DNA of 64,000 nt from Actinomadura sp. DC4 (GTDB taxonomy: Bacteria > Actinomycetota > Actinomycetes > Streptosporangiales > Streptosporangiaceae). The notes beneath the pieces were generated by a model that worked only from the letters and a program-made list of their open reading frames with translations, was not told where the DNA came from and did not search any database. Both the position numbers and the translations under genes were made by a program. The number at the start of each line of letters is the position of its first letter. Within the stretch, counting starts at the first letter, position 1. The stretch spans positions 166,518 through 230,517 of the forward strand of contig NZ_JAUEQY010000018.1 of assembly GCF_030406325.1 (NCBI RefSeq), given 5' to 3'. Shown here piece after piece: positions 1 through 8,760 of this stretch.

Positions 1-1010
1 GGCACGACGGTCTTCCTGGTGTTCCAGGGCGGTGACTCCAAAGCGTCCGCGCAGCGGAACGCGCTGCCCGCCGCGACCGCCTCGATCGCCCGCGGGGACG
101 TCGTCGACACCGAGTCGGTCGACGGGAAGCTGACCTACTCCGGCGAGCGGTCCCTGTCGACCGGCGCCTCCGGCGTCGTCACCTGGGCGCCGGAGGAGGG
201 CGCCACGATCCGGCGCGGCAAGTCGCTGATCAAGGTCGGGGACAAGCCCGTCGCGCTCATGTACGGGTCCCTGCCGCTCTACCGGACGCTGAGTGAGGGC
301 GTCGGCGACGGCCGTGACGTGAAGCAGCTCGAGAAGAATCTCAAGGCCCTCGGTTACGGCGACGGCATGACCGTCGACGACGAGTTCACGGACGTGACCG
401 CCGAGGCGGTCGAGGACTGGCAGGACGACATGGGCCTGTCCGAGACGGGCAGCGTCGACGCGAGCCAGGTGGTCTTCGAGCCCGGAGCCGTACGGGTCAA
501 CGAGGTGAAGGCCGAGGTCGGCGACCGGCTCGGCGCGGGGCGTCCGGCGCTGACGGTGACCGGTACCGAACGCGTCGTGCACGTGGACCTGGACGCCACC
601 AAGCAGCGGCTGGCCGAGAAGGGCGCCGCGGCCACCGTCGAGATGCCCGACGGCGAACAGGTCCAGGGACGTATCGAGAAGGTCGGCACGGTCGCGAAGG
701 CGAGCGGGTCGGCTGACCAGAACAACGACAAGTCCACCATCGACGTGGACATCAGCATCCCCGCCGAGGGCGCCGGCGGTCTCGACCAGGCGCCCGTGAC
801 GGTCGACCTGCGACGCGATCGCAGCAAGAACGTGCTGTCGGTACCGGTCGAGGCGCTGCTCGCACTCCGCGAGGGCGGCTTCGGCGTCGAGGTCGTCGAG
901 GGCGGCACCAGCCGGATCGTGGCGGTACGGACGGGCACGTTCGGCGCCGGGCGCGTGGAGATCACGGGCGCCGGCCTGCGCGAGGGCATGAAGGTCGGGG
1001 TGGCCGGCTC

Positions 1011-1014
<4 letters not shown>
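1..1014 (+). CDS. MacA/HlyD-like efflux adaptor with peptidoglycan-binding domain (5' partial)
   Basis: Membrane-fusion-type adaptor expected to sit outside the membrane and work with the ATPase and permease that follow. The reading frame is open through the left edge; the first visible residues (GTTVFLVFQGG) look like the end of an N-terminal membrane anchor, so the true start lies upstream. Visible order, counting from the GTG at 19: a lipoyl/barrel-sandwich half motif (about 40-75), a peptidoglycan_binding_1-like repeat (about 98-140, DGRDVKQLEKNLKALGYG followed by a VEDWQ segment), then the second barrel-sandwich and beta-barrel segments. This fusion is common in actinobacterial MacB-type operons. 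The stop overlaps the next ATG (ATGA), so the two genes are probably translationally coupled. The substrate cannot be read from sequence. Self-resistance or export for the adjacent peptide is possible but unproven. Confidence 0.85.
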
Positions 1015-1713
<699 letters not shown>

Positions 1714-1721
<8 letters not shown>

Positions 1722-2922
1722 CCTCTACGACGGCCGGCGGCTGTCCCCGGCGCGGCTCGGCCCGCGAGACGTCTTCCGCGTCGGCCTCTCCGGGCTCCGC
1801 GCCCGCCCGACCCGGGTCGTCCTGTCCGCCCTGGGCATCGCGATCGGCATCGCCACGATGGTCGCCGTCATCGGTATCTCCTCCTCCAGCAAGGAGCGCC
1901 TGCTGAGCCAGCTCGACACGCTCGGCACCAACCTGCTGACCGTGGAGCCCGGCCAGACGCTCTTCGGCACGGACGCCAAGCTCCCCGAGACGTCGGTGGC
2001 CATGGCCCGGCGCATCGGCTCGGTGACGACGGCCTCCGCGGTCGGAAAGGCCGACACCTCCGTACGGCGCACCGACCTGATCCCCGTGGAGGACACCAGC
2101 GGGATCGCGGTCCAGGCCGCCACCGGTGAGCTGCTCACGACGCTGGACGGGACGGTACGGACCGGGAGCTGGCTGAGCGCGGCCACCGAGCGCTACCCGG
2201 CGGTGGTGCTGGGCTGGGAGAGCGCGCGCAGGCTCGGGGTGACCCGCGTCGGCGCGCAGGTGTGGATCTCGGACCGGTGGTTCACCGTGGTCGGGATCCT
2301 GAACTCCCTGCCCCTGGCCCCGGAGATCGACCGCTCGGCGCTGGTCGGCTGGGACGCGGCCACCCGGTACCTCGGCTTCGACGGCCACCCCACGACGCTC
2401 TACGAGCGGTCCAAGGATGAGGCGGTGGAGGCCGTACGCGACGTGCTGCCCCGTACGGTCAGCCCGGAGAACCCCGAAGAGGTGAAGGTGAGCCGTCCTT
2501 CCGACGCCCTCGCGGCGAAGGCCGCGGCCGCCGGGGCGTTCACCAACCTGCTGCTCGGCCTGGGCGCCGTGGCGCTGCTCGTGGGCGGCGTCGGCGTCGC
2601 CAACACGATGGTGATCTCGGTCCTCGAACGGCGCCGCGAGATCGGCCTGCGGCGCTCGCTGGGGGCGACGCGGGGGCAGGTACGCACGCAGTTCCTGTCC
2701 GAGTCGCTGCTGCTGTCGGCGCTGGGCGGCGTCGCCGGGGCCCTGCTGGGGTCGCTGTTCACGGTCGCCTTCGCGGCGTACCGCGGCTGGCCTCCGGTCG
2801 TACCGTCGTGGGCACTGGCCGGCGGCGTGGCCGCGACCTTGGTCATCGGCACGATCGCGGGCATCTACCCGGCCATGCGCGCCGCCCGACTGTCCCCCAC
2901 CGTGGCCCTGACGACCACCTGA
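1714..2922 (+). CDS. MacB-like ABC transporter permease (FtsX domain)
   Basis: 402-residue permease with the MacB topology: a first membrane helix (about residues 30-50, [17 protein letters not shown]), a periplasmic MacB_PCD region, then three C-terminal helices carrying the FtsX signature ([20 protein letters not shown] and the [14 protein letters not shown] tail). I chose GTG 1714, which follows a GGGGGAG ribosome site (1703-1709) and overlaps the ATPase stop; GTG 1711 is an equally framed alternative and the longer frame from 1537 would run far into the ATPase gene. It should pair with the ATPase and the adaptor as a tripartite-like efflux unit. The gene ends with TGA at 2920-2922; only a weak 5-bp hairpin (2948-2961) follows. 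Confidence 0.9.
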
Positions 2923-3432
2923 CGCCGAGCGCCCGTCCGGAACCCCGTGGCCTCGGGGCCAGGGGGTCGCCGGCGGCCGGGCGACCGATGCCGCCGCCGT
3001 CCGGCGGCGACGCACGCGGCCGGCCGGCTTGTCGGCGGGTGTGGCACGGCCTGGCGGGGTGCGCGGCACGCGGATCGGGTGGCCGGCTTGGAGGCGCGCG
3101 GCTCGGGCCCGGTGGTGCGAGCTGGTCGTCCGGATCGACCACCTGGGCGCACCTTGCCTGCGGGCCGGGCCCGGCGTCCGCGCGGCGCAGGTTCACCAGC
3201 GGGATCCGCGCGAGACCGGGACCGAGGCCGACCGGCCGGCGGCGTGATGCCGTGGGCCGCCCATCCGGTCCGCCGGCTCGACTAGAGGCGTGGTGCCTCG
3301 CTGTCGGCGCGTGGCTTCGCAGGCCGCTTCTCCGCCATAGCGCGACCGGCACCGCCGGGCTCGCGCTTCTCGCAGGCGCCGGACTCGCCGCCGCTCATAC
3401 TCGACCACCCACTCACACATCGGCCACCTACA

Positions 3433-3462
3433 CGTTGGGCCTCGTTGGGCCTCGTTGGGCGC
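3433..3462. repeat. Short direct repeat, 10 bp x 3
   Basis: The unit CGTTGGGCCT occurs at 3433 and 3443, and a third copy at 3453 has its last two bases changed. It lies just before the first copy of the 147-bp tandem duplication. Function unknown; it could reflect replication slippage. Confidence 0.8.
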
Positions 3463-3463
3463 G

Positions 3464-3735
3464 GTCAGCGTCCGCGCCCGGTCCGCGCCGGGGCGGCGCG
3501 GCGCTCTCCGCCAGGGCCACCCGCACGGCCCGGAGACGCTGCGCTCAGACGAAAGGCCCGACCCTAGGCGGGCAGTCCACCCAGCATCGACTGCCCACAC
3601 GCTGGGTGCCTTCAGCGCCCGCGCCCGGCCCGCCTCAAAGGGCGTCGCGGCGCCTCCATCGAGGCCACCCGTACGGCCCGGGGACGGCCGAAAGGCCCCG
3701 ACCCCGGGCGGCGGTCCATCCAGCACCGCTGGGAA
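3464..3735. repeat. Diverged tandem duplication, period about 147 bp
   Basis: Copy 1 (about 3464-3590) and copy 2 (about 3611-3735) share landmarks in the same order: TCAGCG(T/C)CCGCGCCCGG, GGCCACCCG(C/T)ACGGCCCGG, CGAAAGGCCC and GTCCA(C/T)CCAGCA. The copies differ by many substitutions and small indels, so the duplication is old. No reading frame is clearly maintained between them. Possibly decayed coding or structured RNA sequence; I cannot decide which. Confidence 0.7.
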
Positions 3736-3757
3736 CACCGGTCACAGATCCGGACGC

Positions 3758-3773
3758 GTCCCGCCGGCGGGAC
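3758..3773. repeat. 16-bp perfect palindrome (upstream copy)
   Basis: Perfect inverted repeat GTCCCGCCGGCGGGAC. The same 16 bases recur 37 bp away inside the longer palindrome at 3790-3815. The pair could be an operator or a double terminator; position downstream of the minus-strand permease favours the latter. Confidence 0.7.
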
Positions 3774-3789
3774 AGGGCGGTCGCCCCGG

Positions 3790-3815
3790 GGGGTGTCCCG
3801 CCGGCGGGACACCCC
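3790..3815 (-). terminator. 26-bp perfect palindrome abutting the permease stop; likely terminator
   Basis: Two 13-base arms form a perfect palindrome that ends exactly at the TAA stop (3816-3818) of the minus-strand permease. RNA from either strand could fold into a very stable hairpin. No U-run follows, which is usual for actinomycete terminators. The core is shared with the palindrome at 3758-3773. Confidence 0.6.
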
Positions 3816-5234
3816 TTACCCGGTTCGCTGGAGGGCCTGCGCGGGGCGTAGGCGGGCCGCGCGCCAGCCGCCGAAGGAGCCCGCGATCAGGCCTCCGGCC
3901 ACCGCCAGGGCCACCGCCAGGGCGATCGTCGTCAAGGTCACCGGGGCGGTCAGGTGGACGGCGATCGTGTGGGTGCTGCCCGGGGCGATCTGGCGGTGCA
4001 TGCCCGTCTCGTTGATCGAGACGTTCTGCGGCGGCGTCGAGCCCGGGTTCGTGGCGACCGTGGCCGACAGGTCCGGTGCCAGGGCCCGTACGAGGGCCGC
4101 GCCCGCGAACCCGATCCCGACACCCAGAGCCGCGCCGATGAAACCGGTGACCACGGCCTCGGCCATCAACTGTGCCACGATCCGCCTGCTGCGCCAGCCC
4201 ATCGCCTTGAGTGTGCCGAACTCCCGTACGCGGCGGGTGACGGCGGCCACGGTCAGCAGGCTGGCCACCGCGAACGCCGCGGCCAGCGAGGCGATCGCCA
4301 GCCACCTCCCGAGCTCCTTCGCGAGCCGGGCGGCGCTCGACAGGGAGCCGCTCACCGCGTCGGCCAGGCTCGCCGACGACGTCACGGTCGCCGCCGGCAG
4401 CAGCGCCGCGATCTCCTTGCGCACCGTCCCGATGGAGGAGGCGTCGGAGGCCTTCACATAGACGGCGTCGACGTGGCCGTTCAGGTTCGGCAGCCCCTGG
4501 AACGCCGCCAGGGCCTGGGCGCGCGCCAGCGGGACGTACACGTCGGCGGCGCCGCCGCCCTGCGGCTGACGGCAGATACCGATGACCGTGAAGCGCTTCT
4601 TGCTGATGACGACGGCCGATCCGACGCCGATGTGCTCGGCCGCCGCGTAGCCCGCGTCCACCACCGCGACGTCCGACGCGGCGTCCGACGCGGCGAAGGT
4701 GCGCCCCGAGCCGATCGCGGCGGAGGCGTACGGGCCGAGCCCGGTGTGGCCCAGGTCGACGCCGTCGACGGTCGAGGTGGTCGGGATGGCGCTCGCGGGC
4801 GGTTTGCCGTCCGGCCCCAGCTCCTTGAGCGAGGGGACGACCAGCTTGGTGTTCATCAGGGTCAGGCCTCCCGCCGCGGACTCCACGCCGTCCAGGCGCG
4901 CCACCTGGGCGGCCGACGACGCGTCCAGCACGCCGAGGCCCGGAGGGAGCCCGAGGAGGTCCTGGCTCCGGCTCACGGCGCCGGGGGTGAAGGCGTACTT
5001 GGCGGCGTCCGGGGTGCCGAGTTTGGGCGGCTTGGGCGGTGCCACGGTCACGGTGACGTCCGTGCCGATCCCGTACAGCGCGTGCAGCACCTTCTCCTGG
5101 GCCCTCTGCACACCGCCGGACGCGGCGACGACGCTGATGACCAGGCCGATGCCGACGGCCGGCCCCAGCGAGATGACGATCGCCTGGCGCATCCGCCGTA
5201 CCAGCTCGTGCCGCAGGAACGTCAGGAAGAACAC
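3816..5234 (-). CDS. FtsX-family ABC transporter permease (orphan)
   Basis: 472-residue membrane protein of the FtsX/MacB permease class. An N-terminal helix (about residues 15-37, AIVISLGPAVGIGLVISVVA) is followed by a large extracytoplasmic region and three C-terminal helices; the first of these is followed by the RRVREFGTLKAMGWRSRRI motif that contacts the ATPase, and the protein ends WRAARLRPAQALQRTG. I chose GTG 5234 because GGAGAGG lies 7-8 nt upstream and because the residues immediately downstream (FFLTFLRHELVRRMRQA) are the usual family start; the open frame continues upstream without support. No ATPase gene is adjacent on this strand, so it may use the ATPase at 1011-1721 or one elsewhere. 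The lipoprotein gene precedes it by 28 nt and is probably co-transcribed. Confidence 0.88.
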   Translation of the reverse strand: MFFLTFLRHELVRRMRQAIVISLGPAVGIGLVISVVAASGGVQRAQEKVLHALYGIGTDVTVTVAPPKPPKLGTPDAAKYAFTPGAVSRSQDLLGLPPGLGVLDASSAAQVARLDGVESAAGGLTLMNTKLVVPSLKELGPDGKPPASAIPTTSTVDGVDLGHTGLGPYASAAIGSGRTFAASDAASDVAVVDAGYAAAEHIGVGSAVVISKKRFTVIGICRQPQGGGAADVYVPLARAQALAAFQGLPNLNGHVDAVYVKASDASSIGTVRKEIAALLPAATVTSSASLADAVSGSLSSAARLAKELGRWLAIASLAAAFAVASLLTVAAVTRRVREFGTLKAMGWRSRRIVAQLMAEAVVTGFIGAALGVGIGFAGAALVRALAPDLSATVATNPGSTPPQNVSINETGMHRQIAPGSTHTIAVHLTAPVTLTTIALAVALAVAGGLIAGSFGGWRAARLRPAQALQRTG

Positions 5235-5262
5235 GTGGGCACCTCTCCGCCGGCCGGGACGG

Positions 5263-5748
5263 TCACGATCCGCCGCCCGGGACCGACGCCTTCCCGGAGT
5301 CGACCCACGCGGGCGGGGCGAGTGACTTGCAGGGCCCGTCCAGCGCGTCGCGGAACCTGGCGGAGCCCGGGTCGATGCCGCTGGAGGGGCCGAGCTGGCC
5401 GGCGCGGCCGTTCGGGTCGGGGAACTTCGGTATGCCGTGGGCGCGCATGCATTTCGCGAACGCGACCGTGTACGTGCCCACGGAGCCGCCCTGGCCACCG
5501 CCGCCGGAGGAGTTTCCGCCGCCGCCCTTGCCCGCCGTCGTCCCGCCGCTGTGCGAGGAGGACGAGCCGGCGCCATTGGGCGTACGGCTCGCGGCGACGG
5601 AAGGAGGGCTCGCGCTGGGCGGGTCCGCGGCGTCGGAAGTGCCGGAACAGGCGGAGGCCGCCAGGAGGATTCCCGCGAACGGCGCCGCGGTCAGGCAGGC
5701 CCGCCATAACGCGGTTCGGCGCAGGGGGGGCCTCGATATCTTCTGCAT
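5263..5748 (-). CDS. Small secreted lipoprotein, actinobacterial KCMRAxG family
   Basis: 161-residue predicted lipoprotein. Positive N-terminus (RRPPLRR-like), hydrophobic stretch and lipobox ASAC with the lipidated cysteine at residue 34, then a long Ser/Gly-rich linker and a C-terminal segment AFAKCMRAHGIPKFPDPNG. This last motif is typical of small actinobacterial lipoproteins that I know mainly from the neighbourhood of MacB-like transporters; their role is unestablished. Start ATG 5748 has AAGGACGA just upstream; the longer frame to 5841 lacks a good site. It contains one TTA leucine codon (5707-5709), rare in such genomes. It lies directly upstream of the FtsX-type permease, suggesting a shared job at the cell surface. 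Confidence 0.8.
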   Translation of the reverse strand: MQKISRPPLRRTALWRACLTAAPFAGILLAASACSGTSDAADPPSASPPSVAASRTPNGAGSSSSHSGGTTAGKGGGGNSSGGGGQGGSVGTYTVAFAKCMRAHGIPKFPDPNGRAGQLGPSSGIDPGSARFRDALDGPCKSLAPPAWVDSGKASVPGGGS

Positions 5749-5871
5749 CGCTTCGTCCTTCGAATTCGGTGGTTTCCCCGTCGAGGACAAAGCTATGGAA
5801 GCGGCGATACCAGCGCGGTAACGGCCCATGGGGATGGGCATTTACGAAGAAAGAGACTGGTCCCGAACATA

Positions 5872-5905
5872 CGTATGGCCCGGTTCCGTGGAACCGGGCC
5901 ATACG
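5872..5905 (-). terminator. 16-bp stem hairpin downstream of the SGNH gene
   Basis: Perfect 16-bp arms (starting CGTATGGCCCGG) separated by only two bases, beginning 16 nt past the stop of the minus-strand SGNH gene. It also lies 123 nt upstream of the lipoprotein start, so it separates the two transcription units. Confidence 0.75.
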
Positions 5906-5921
5906 CGACGACAGAGAAGGC

Positions 5922-7208
5922 TCAGTGAAGATCGCCGAGCCTTACCGCGCCGGCCATGATCTCGAAACCGGCGTCGTTCAGGTGCAGATGGTCACCCGCG
6001 TCGTAGACGGCGAGGATCCGCTGCGGATCGGCCGGATCCCGTACGGCCTTGTCGAAGTCGGCGACGGCGTCGAACCGGTGGCCGGTCCTGATCCAGGCGT
6101 TCACGGTCGCGCGGATCTGCTCGGTGTCCGCCGAGGAGAAACCGGAACCGCCGATCGGGGTCAGCGTCCCGCCGATCACGCGTACGCCGCGGGCGTGGGC
6201 GGCGGAGATGAGCCGCCTGTACGCGCCGATGATGTCCGACGCGGTGACCGACCGGCTCGGCAGGCCACAGGGGGTCGCGGGCAGCGCGGCGAAGCCGAAG
6301 TCGTTCATGCCCTCCTGCACGATCACGGCGTCCACGCCGGTCTGGCGCAGGGCGTCGTCGCGCAGCCGCGTAAGACCGGCGGCGCCGAAGCAGGGCGAGT
6401 CGGACAGGATCCGGTTGCCGTTGACCCCCGCGTTGAGCACCCCGGTCGCGCGGCCCGTCTGCTGCAGCCGGCGCGCGAGGGCGTCGGGCCAGCGGGTGTT
6501 GGCGTTCGGGCTGGACAGGAACCCGTCGGTCGCGTCATCGCCGAACGTCACGACCGAACGCGCGTCCCTGGCGGTCGTCCGCACGTCCACTCCGGACAGG
6601 AAGAACCAGTGGCCGAACGACTGGGCGAACGCCTCGCCGCCGGTCGCCGAGGAGAAGTCGCCGGGGCCGGAGACGTAGTTGACCTGGTCGGAGAAGCTGT
6701 GGTTCGTGGCCGGCCCGGTGGCCTCGGGAAGGGCGATGCTGACGCTCAGGTTCGTCAGCGGCGCCACCCGCAGCGGGATCGGGTCGCTCACCGCCTCCGA
6801 TCCGGCGGGGACGCGGGCGCCGTGCCGCCCGTGAAAGGTGACCGGGACCGGGGCGGCGGTCAGTTCGGCGTCGGTCTTCTGGACGCCCACCGTCGCGTTG
6901 CCGAGCACCAGGGTCTGCGTGCCGTACGCATTGGAGACGTGGATGCGTAAGTCCGTTCCGCCGACGCTCGTATGGACGATCTGGCGGAGGGTCTGACCGG
7001 TGAATCCCCTCAGGTCCGGGTTGCCCGGGCTGCCCAGGCCGGCCGGTCTCGGCTGCTGCGGGCTGGCCGCCCAGGTGCCCACCCACTTTCCGGGCCGGCC
7101 CCGCTGATGCGCCGACGCGCCGGCCGGGCCGGCGAAAATCATGACCGACGCCAGTGCGAACAACGGCACCGTAATACCGGCGACGTTACGACGTGAAACA
7201 TGCGACAT
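5922..7208 (-). CDS. Exported SGNH/GDSL-hydrolase family protein lacking the nucleophile serine
   Basis: 428-residue secreted protein. A signal peptide (residues 1-33, ending GPAGASA) precedes the N-terminal beta domain (VGTWAASPQ) typical of actinobacterial SGNH esterases. Block I normally reads GDSITDG; here it reads GDDATDG, so the nucleophile serine is Asp225 (codon at 6534-6536). The other blocks remain: glycine in GVNGNRIL, GMND (block III) and the Asp406/His409 pair in DHLHLND (block V). Either the protein is catalytically inactive or it uses altered chemistry. Start ATG 7208 has GGGGGAG upstream. One TTA codon at residue 87 (6948-6950). It is divergent from the P450 and may or may not belong to the NRPS cluster. 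Confidence 0.88.
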   Translation of the reverse strand: MSHVSRRNVAGITVPLFALASVMIFAGPAGASAHQRGRPGKWVGTWAASPQQPRPAGLGSPGNPDLRGFTGQTLRQIVHTSVGGTDLRIHVSNAYGTQTLVLGNATVGVQKTDAELTAAPVPVTFHGRHGARVPAGSEAVSDPIPLRVAPLTNLSVSIALPEATGPATNHSFSDQVNYVSGPGDFSSATGGEAFAQSFGHWFFLSGVDVRTTARDARSVVTFGDDATDGFLSSPNANTRWPDALARRLQQTGRATGVLNAGVNGNRILSDSPCFGAAGLTRLRDDALRQTGVDAVIVQEGMNDFGFAALPATPCGLPSRSVTASDIIGAYRRLISAAHARGVRVIGGTLTPIGGSGFSSADTEQIRATVNAWIRTGHRFDAVADFDKAVRDPADPQRILAVYDAGDHLHLNDAGFEIMAGAVRLGDLH

Positions 7209-7375
7209 GTGCTCCCCCTGTCCATAACGATCAACTCATCAATTTCTTGCTCGACCGGAGCACGCCAAGTACTGTCGCACCGGGAGCGCTGCCGACGATA
7301 GATCAGACGGCCGACGATTACCACAATGCCGTTAGGCCAGTAGTGCATGAAATTGCCGGGGGAGCAGACGGAGCA
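7209..7375. promoter_or_regulatory. Divergent promoter region between SGNH gene and P450
   Basis: This 167-bp stretch separates two divergent starts and is less GC-rich than its surroundings, as expected of a regulatory region. It should carry promoters for both directions. I could not pick out -35/-10 pairs or an operator with confidence. An open frame from 7193 crosses it but would overlap the SGNH start and lacks P450 homology before 7376. Confidence 0.5.
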
Positions 7376-8611
7376 ATGGTCTTACCGCAGATTGCCATTC
7401 CGAATCTCGTCGATCCGAGGACCTACGCCGACCACGACATGACCGAGGTCTGGCGCCGGCTGAGGTCGACCGACCCCGTCCACCGGCATCCCGCGACGCC
7501 GCAGGGGCCGGAGTTCTGGGTGGTGAGCCGGTACGAGGACGTCGTGCGGGTGCTCCGCGACGACGGCGACTTCACCTCCGAGGACGGCAACGTCCTCACG
7601 ACGATGTTGCTGGGCGGCGACACCGGCGCGCGGCGGATGCTCGCGGTCACCGACGGGCCGCACCACACCGAGCTGCGCAAACTCCTGCTCAAGGCCTTCG
7701 CGCCGCGCGCGCTGGCCGACGTGGCCGTTCGGGTCCGCCGGCTGATCCGCCGCCTGCTGGAGGAGTCGGTCGAACGCGGCGGCTGCGACTTCGCCCGCGA
7801 CGTCGCGTCGGTGATCCCGCTGGAGACCATCTGCGACCTGCTCGACGTGCCGGTCGCAGACCGGCCGGAGGTGCTGCGGCTCACCAAGTCGGCGCTCGCG
7901 TCGGACTACGAGACGCCCGGCGCGGACGTCGACCGGATCGCGCGCGGCGAGATCCTGCTGTACTTCAGCGACCTCGTGACCGAGCGCCGGAAGCGGCCGG
8001 GCACGGACCCCATCAGCCTGATGGCGACGGCCGAGGTCGGCGGCAGGCGCCTCGACGACGAGGACATCATCCTCAACTGCTACAGCCTCATCATGGGCGG
8101 AGACGAGACCAGCCGCCTGTCGATGATCGGGGCGGTGGAGGCCTTCGCAGCGCACCCCGGCCAGTGGGCGGCGCTGCGGAACGGCGACGTGACCGTCGAG
8201 AGCGCGGGCGAGGAGATCCTGCGCTGGACGACGCCCACGATGCACTTCGGCCGTACCGCGCGCGCGGACGTGCGGCTGGGTGACCGGTCGATCGCGGCGG
8301 GGGACCTCGTCACGCTGTGGTTCACCTCGGCCAACCGCGACGAGACGGTGTTCCCCGACCCTGATCGTTTCGATCTCGGCCGCTCGCCGAACAAACACCT
8401 GTCGCTCGGTTATGGCCGGCACTTCTGCCTGGGCGCCTACCTCGGCCGCGTGGAGATCAACGCCATGCTGGACGGCCTGCGTACCTTTGTGCAAGACATC
8501 GAACAGGCCGGACCCGGCCGCCGGATCTTCTCCAACTTCCTGTCGGGCATGAGCAGCCTGCCGGTGCGCCTAAAGGGCGACCCCGCCGGGCCGTCCAACT
8601 GGAAAGAATGA
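7376..8611 (+). CDS. Cytochrome P450, candidate tailoring hydroxylase
   Basis: 411-residue bacterial class I P450. The I-helix oxygen-binding motif is GGDETSR with Thr245, the K-helix ExxR is Glu280/Arg283, and the heme loop is LGYGRHFCLG with ligand Cys351; the usual Phe at the start of that loop is Leu. The stretch LAVTDGPHHTELRKLLLKAF resembles P450s that hydroxylate carrier-bound amino acids in peptide-antibiotic clusters, so beta-hydroxylation of a tethered residue (for example the Tyr-, Asn- or Hpg-like ones) is plausible but inferred. A ferredoxin and reductase are not in view. I chose ATG 7376 with GGGGGAG about 11 nt upstream. The third codon is TTA (7382-7384). It is followed after 149 nt by the exporter gene and probably opens the biosynthetic operon. 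Confidence 0.9.
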   Translation: MVLPQIAIPNLVDPRTYADHDMTEVWRRLRSTDPVHRHPATPQGPEFWVVSRYEDVVRVLRDDGDFTSEDGNVLTTMLLGGDTGARRMLAVTDGPHHTELRKLLLKAFAPRALADVAVRVRRLIRRLLEESVERGGCDFARDVASVIPLETICDLLDVPVADRPEVLRLTKSALASDYETPGADVDRIARGEILLYFSDLVTERRKRPGTDPISLMATAEVGGRRLDDEDIILNCYSLIMGGDETSRLSMIGAVEAFAAHPGQWAALRNGDVTVESAGEEILRWTTPTMHFGRTARADVRLGDRSIAAGDLVTLWFTSANRDETVFPDPDRFDLGRSPNKHLSLGYGRHFCLGAYLGRVEINAMLDGLRTFVQDIEQAGPGRRIFSNFLSGMSSLPVRLKGDPAGPSNWKE

Positions 8612-8760
8612 GCTGTGGTCCCGCGCAAACACGTCTGTTAGCCTGCCGACGGCGAGCGGGGGGAATATCGCCGCGTGGGCGGATATCTTCGCGTCCCATT
8701 CATCAATGTATCTGTCACCGACCCGCATGATTTTTCCATGCGCAGGAGGTTCTCGTCGTT

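Larger units (their letters stand above)
2923..3815. other. 893-bp intergenic region between convergent transporter genes, no convincing gene
   Basis: Several frames are open here only because the DNA is GC-rich. Their translations are rich in Arg, Pro, Gly and Ala without any recognisable motif, and none has a convincing ribosome site. What the stretch does hold is a 10-bp triplicate (3433-3462), a diverged 147-bp tandem duplication (3464-3735) and two copies of a palindrome (3758-3773 and 3790-3815). It lies between genes that converge on it, so transcription should end here. A decayed gene or repeat element is possible; I see no transposase remnant or target-site duplication. Confidence 0.6.

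Noticed and set aside
2808..3851. Open frames across the intergenic island on both strands
   Set aside because: Low-complexity Arg/Pro/Gly translations, no ribosome site, and repeats that do not keep a common frame.
5749..5841. Longer start for the lipoprotein gene
   Set aside because: It would bury the signal sequence 31 residues inside the protein; ATG 5748 has a good ribosome site and gives a normal lipoprotein signal.
7193..7375. N-terminal extension of the P450 from an ATG at 7193
   Set aside because: It would overlap the divergent SGNH start and adds 61 residues with no P450 similarity.
8612..8760. Possible operator around AATATCGCC...GGCGGATATC between P450 and exporter
   Set aside because: The inverted repeat is short and imperfect, and I could not distinguish it from chance in this composition.
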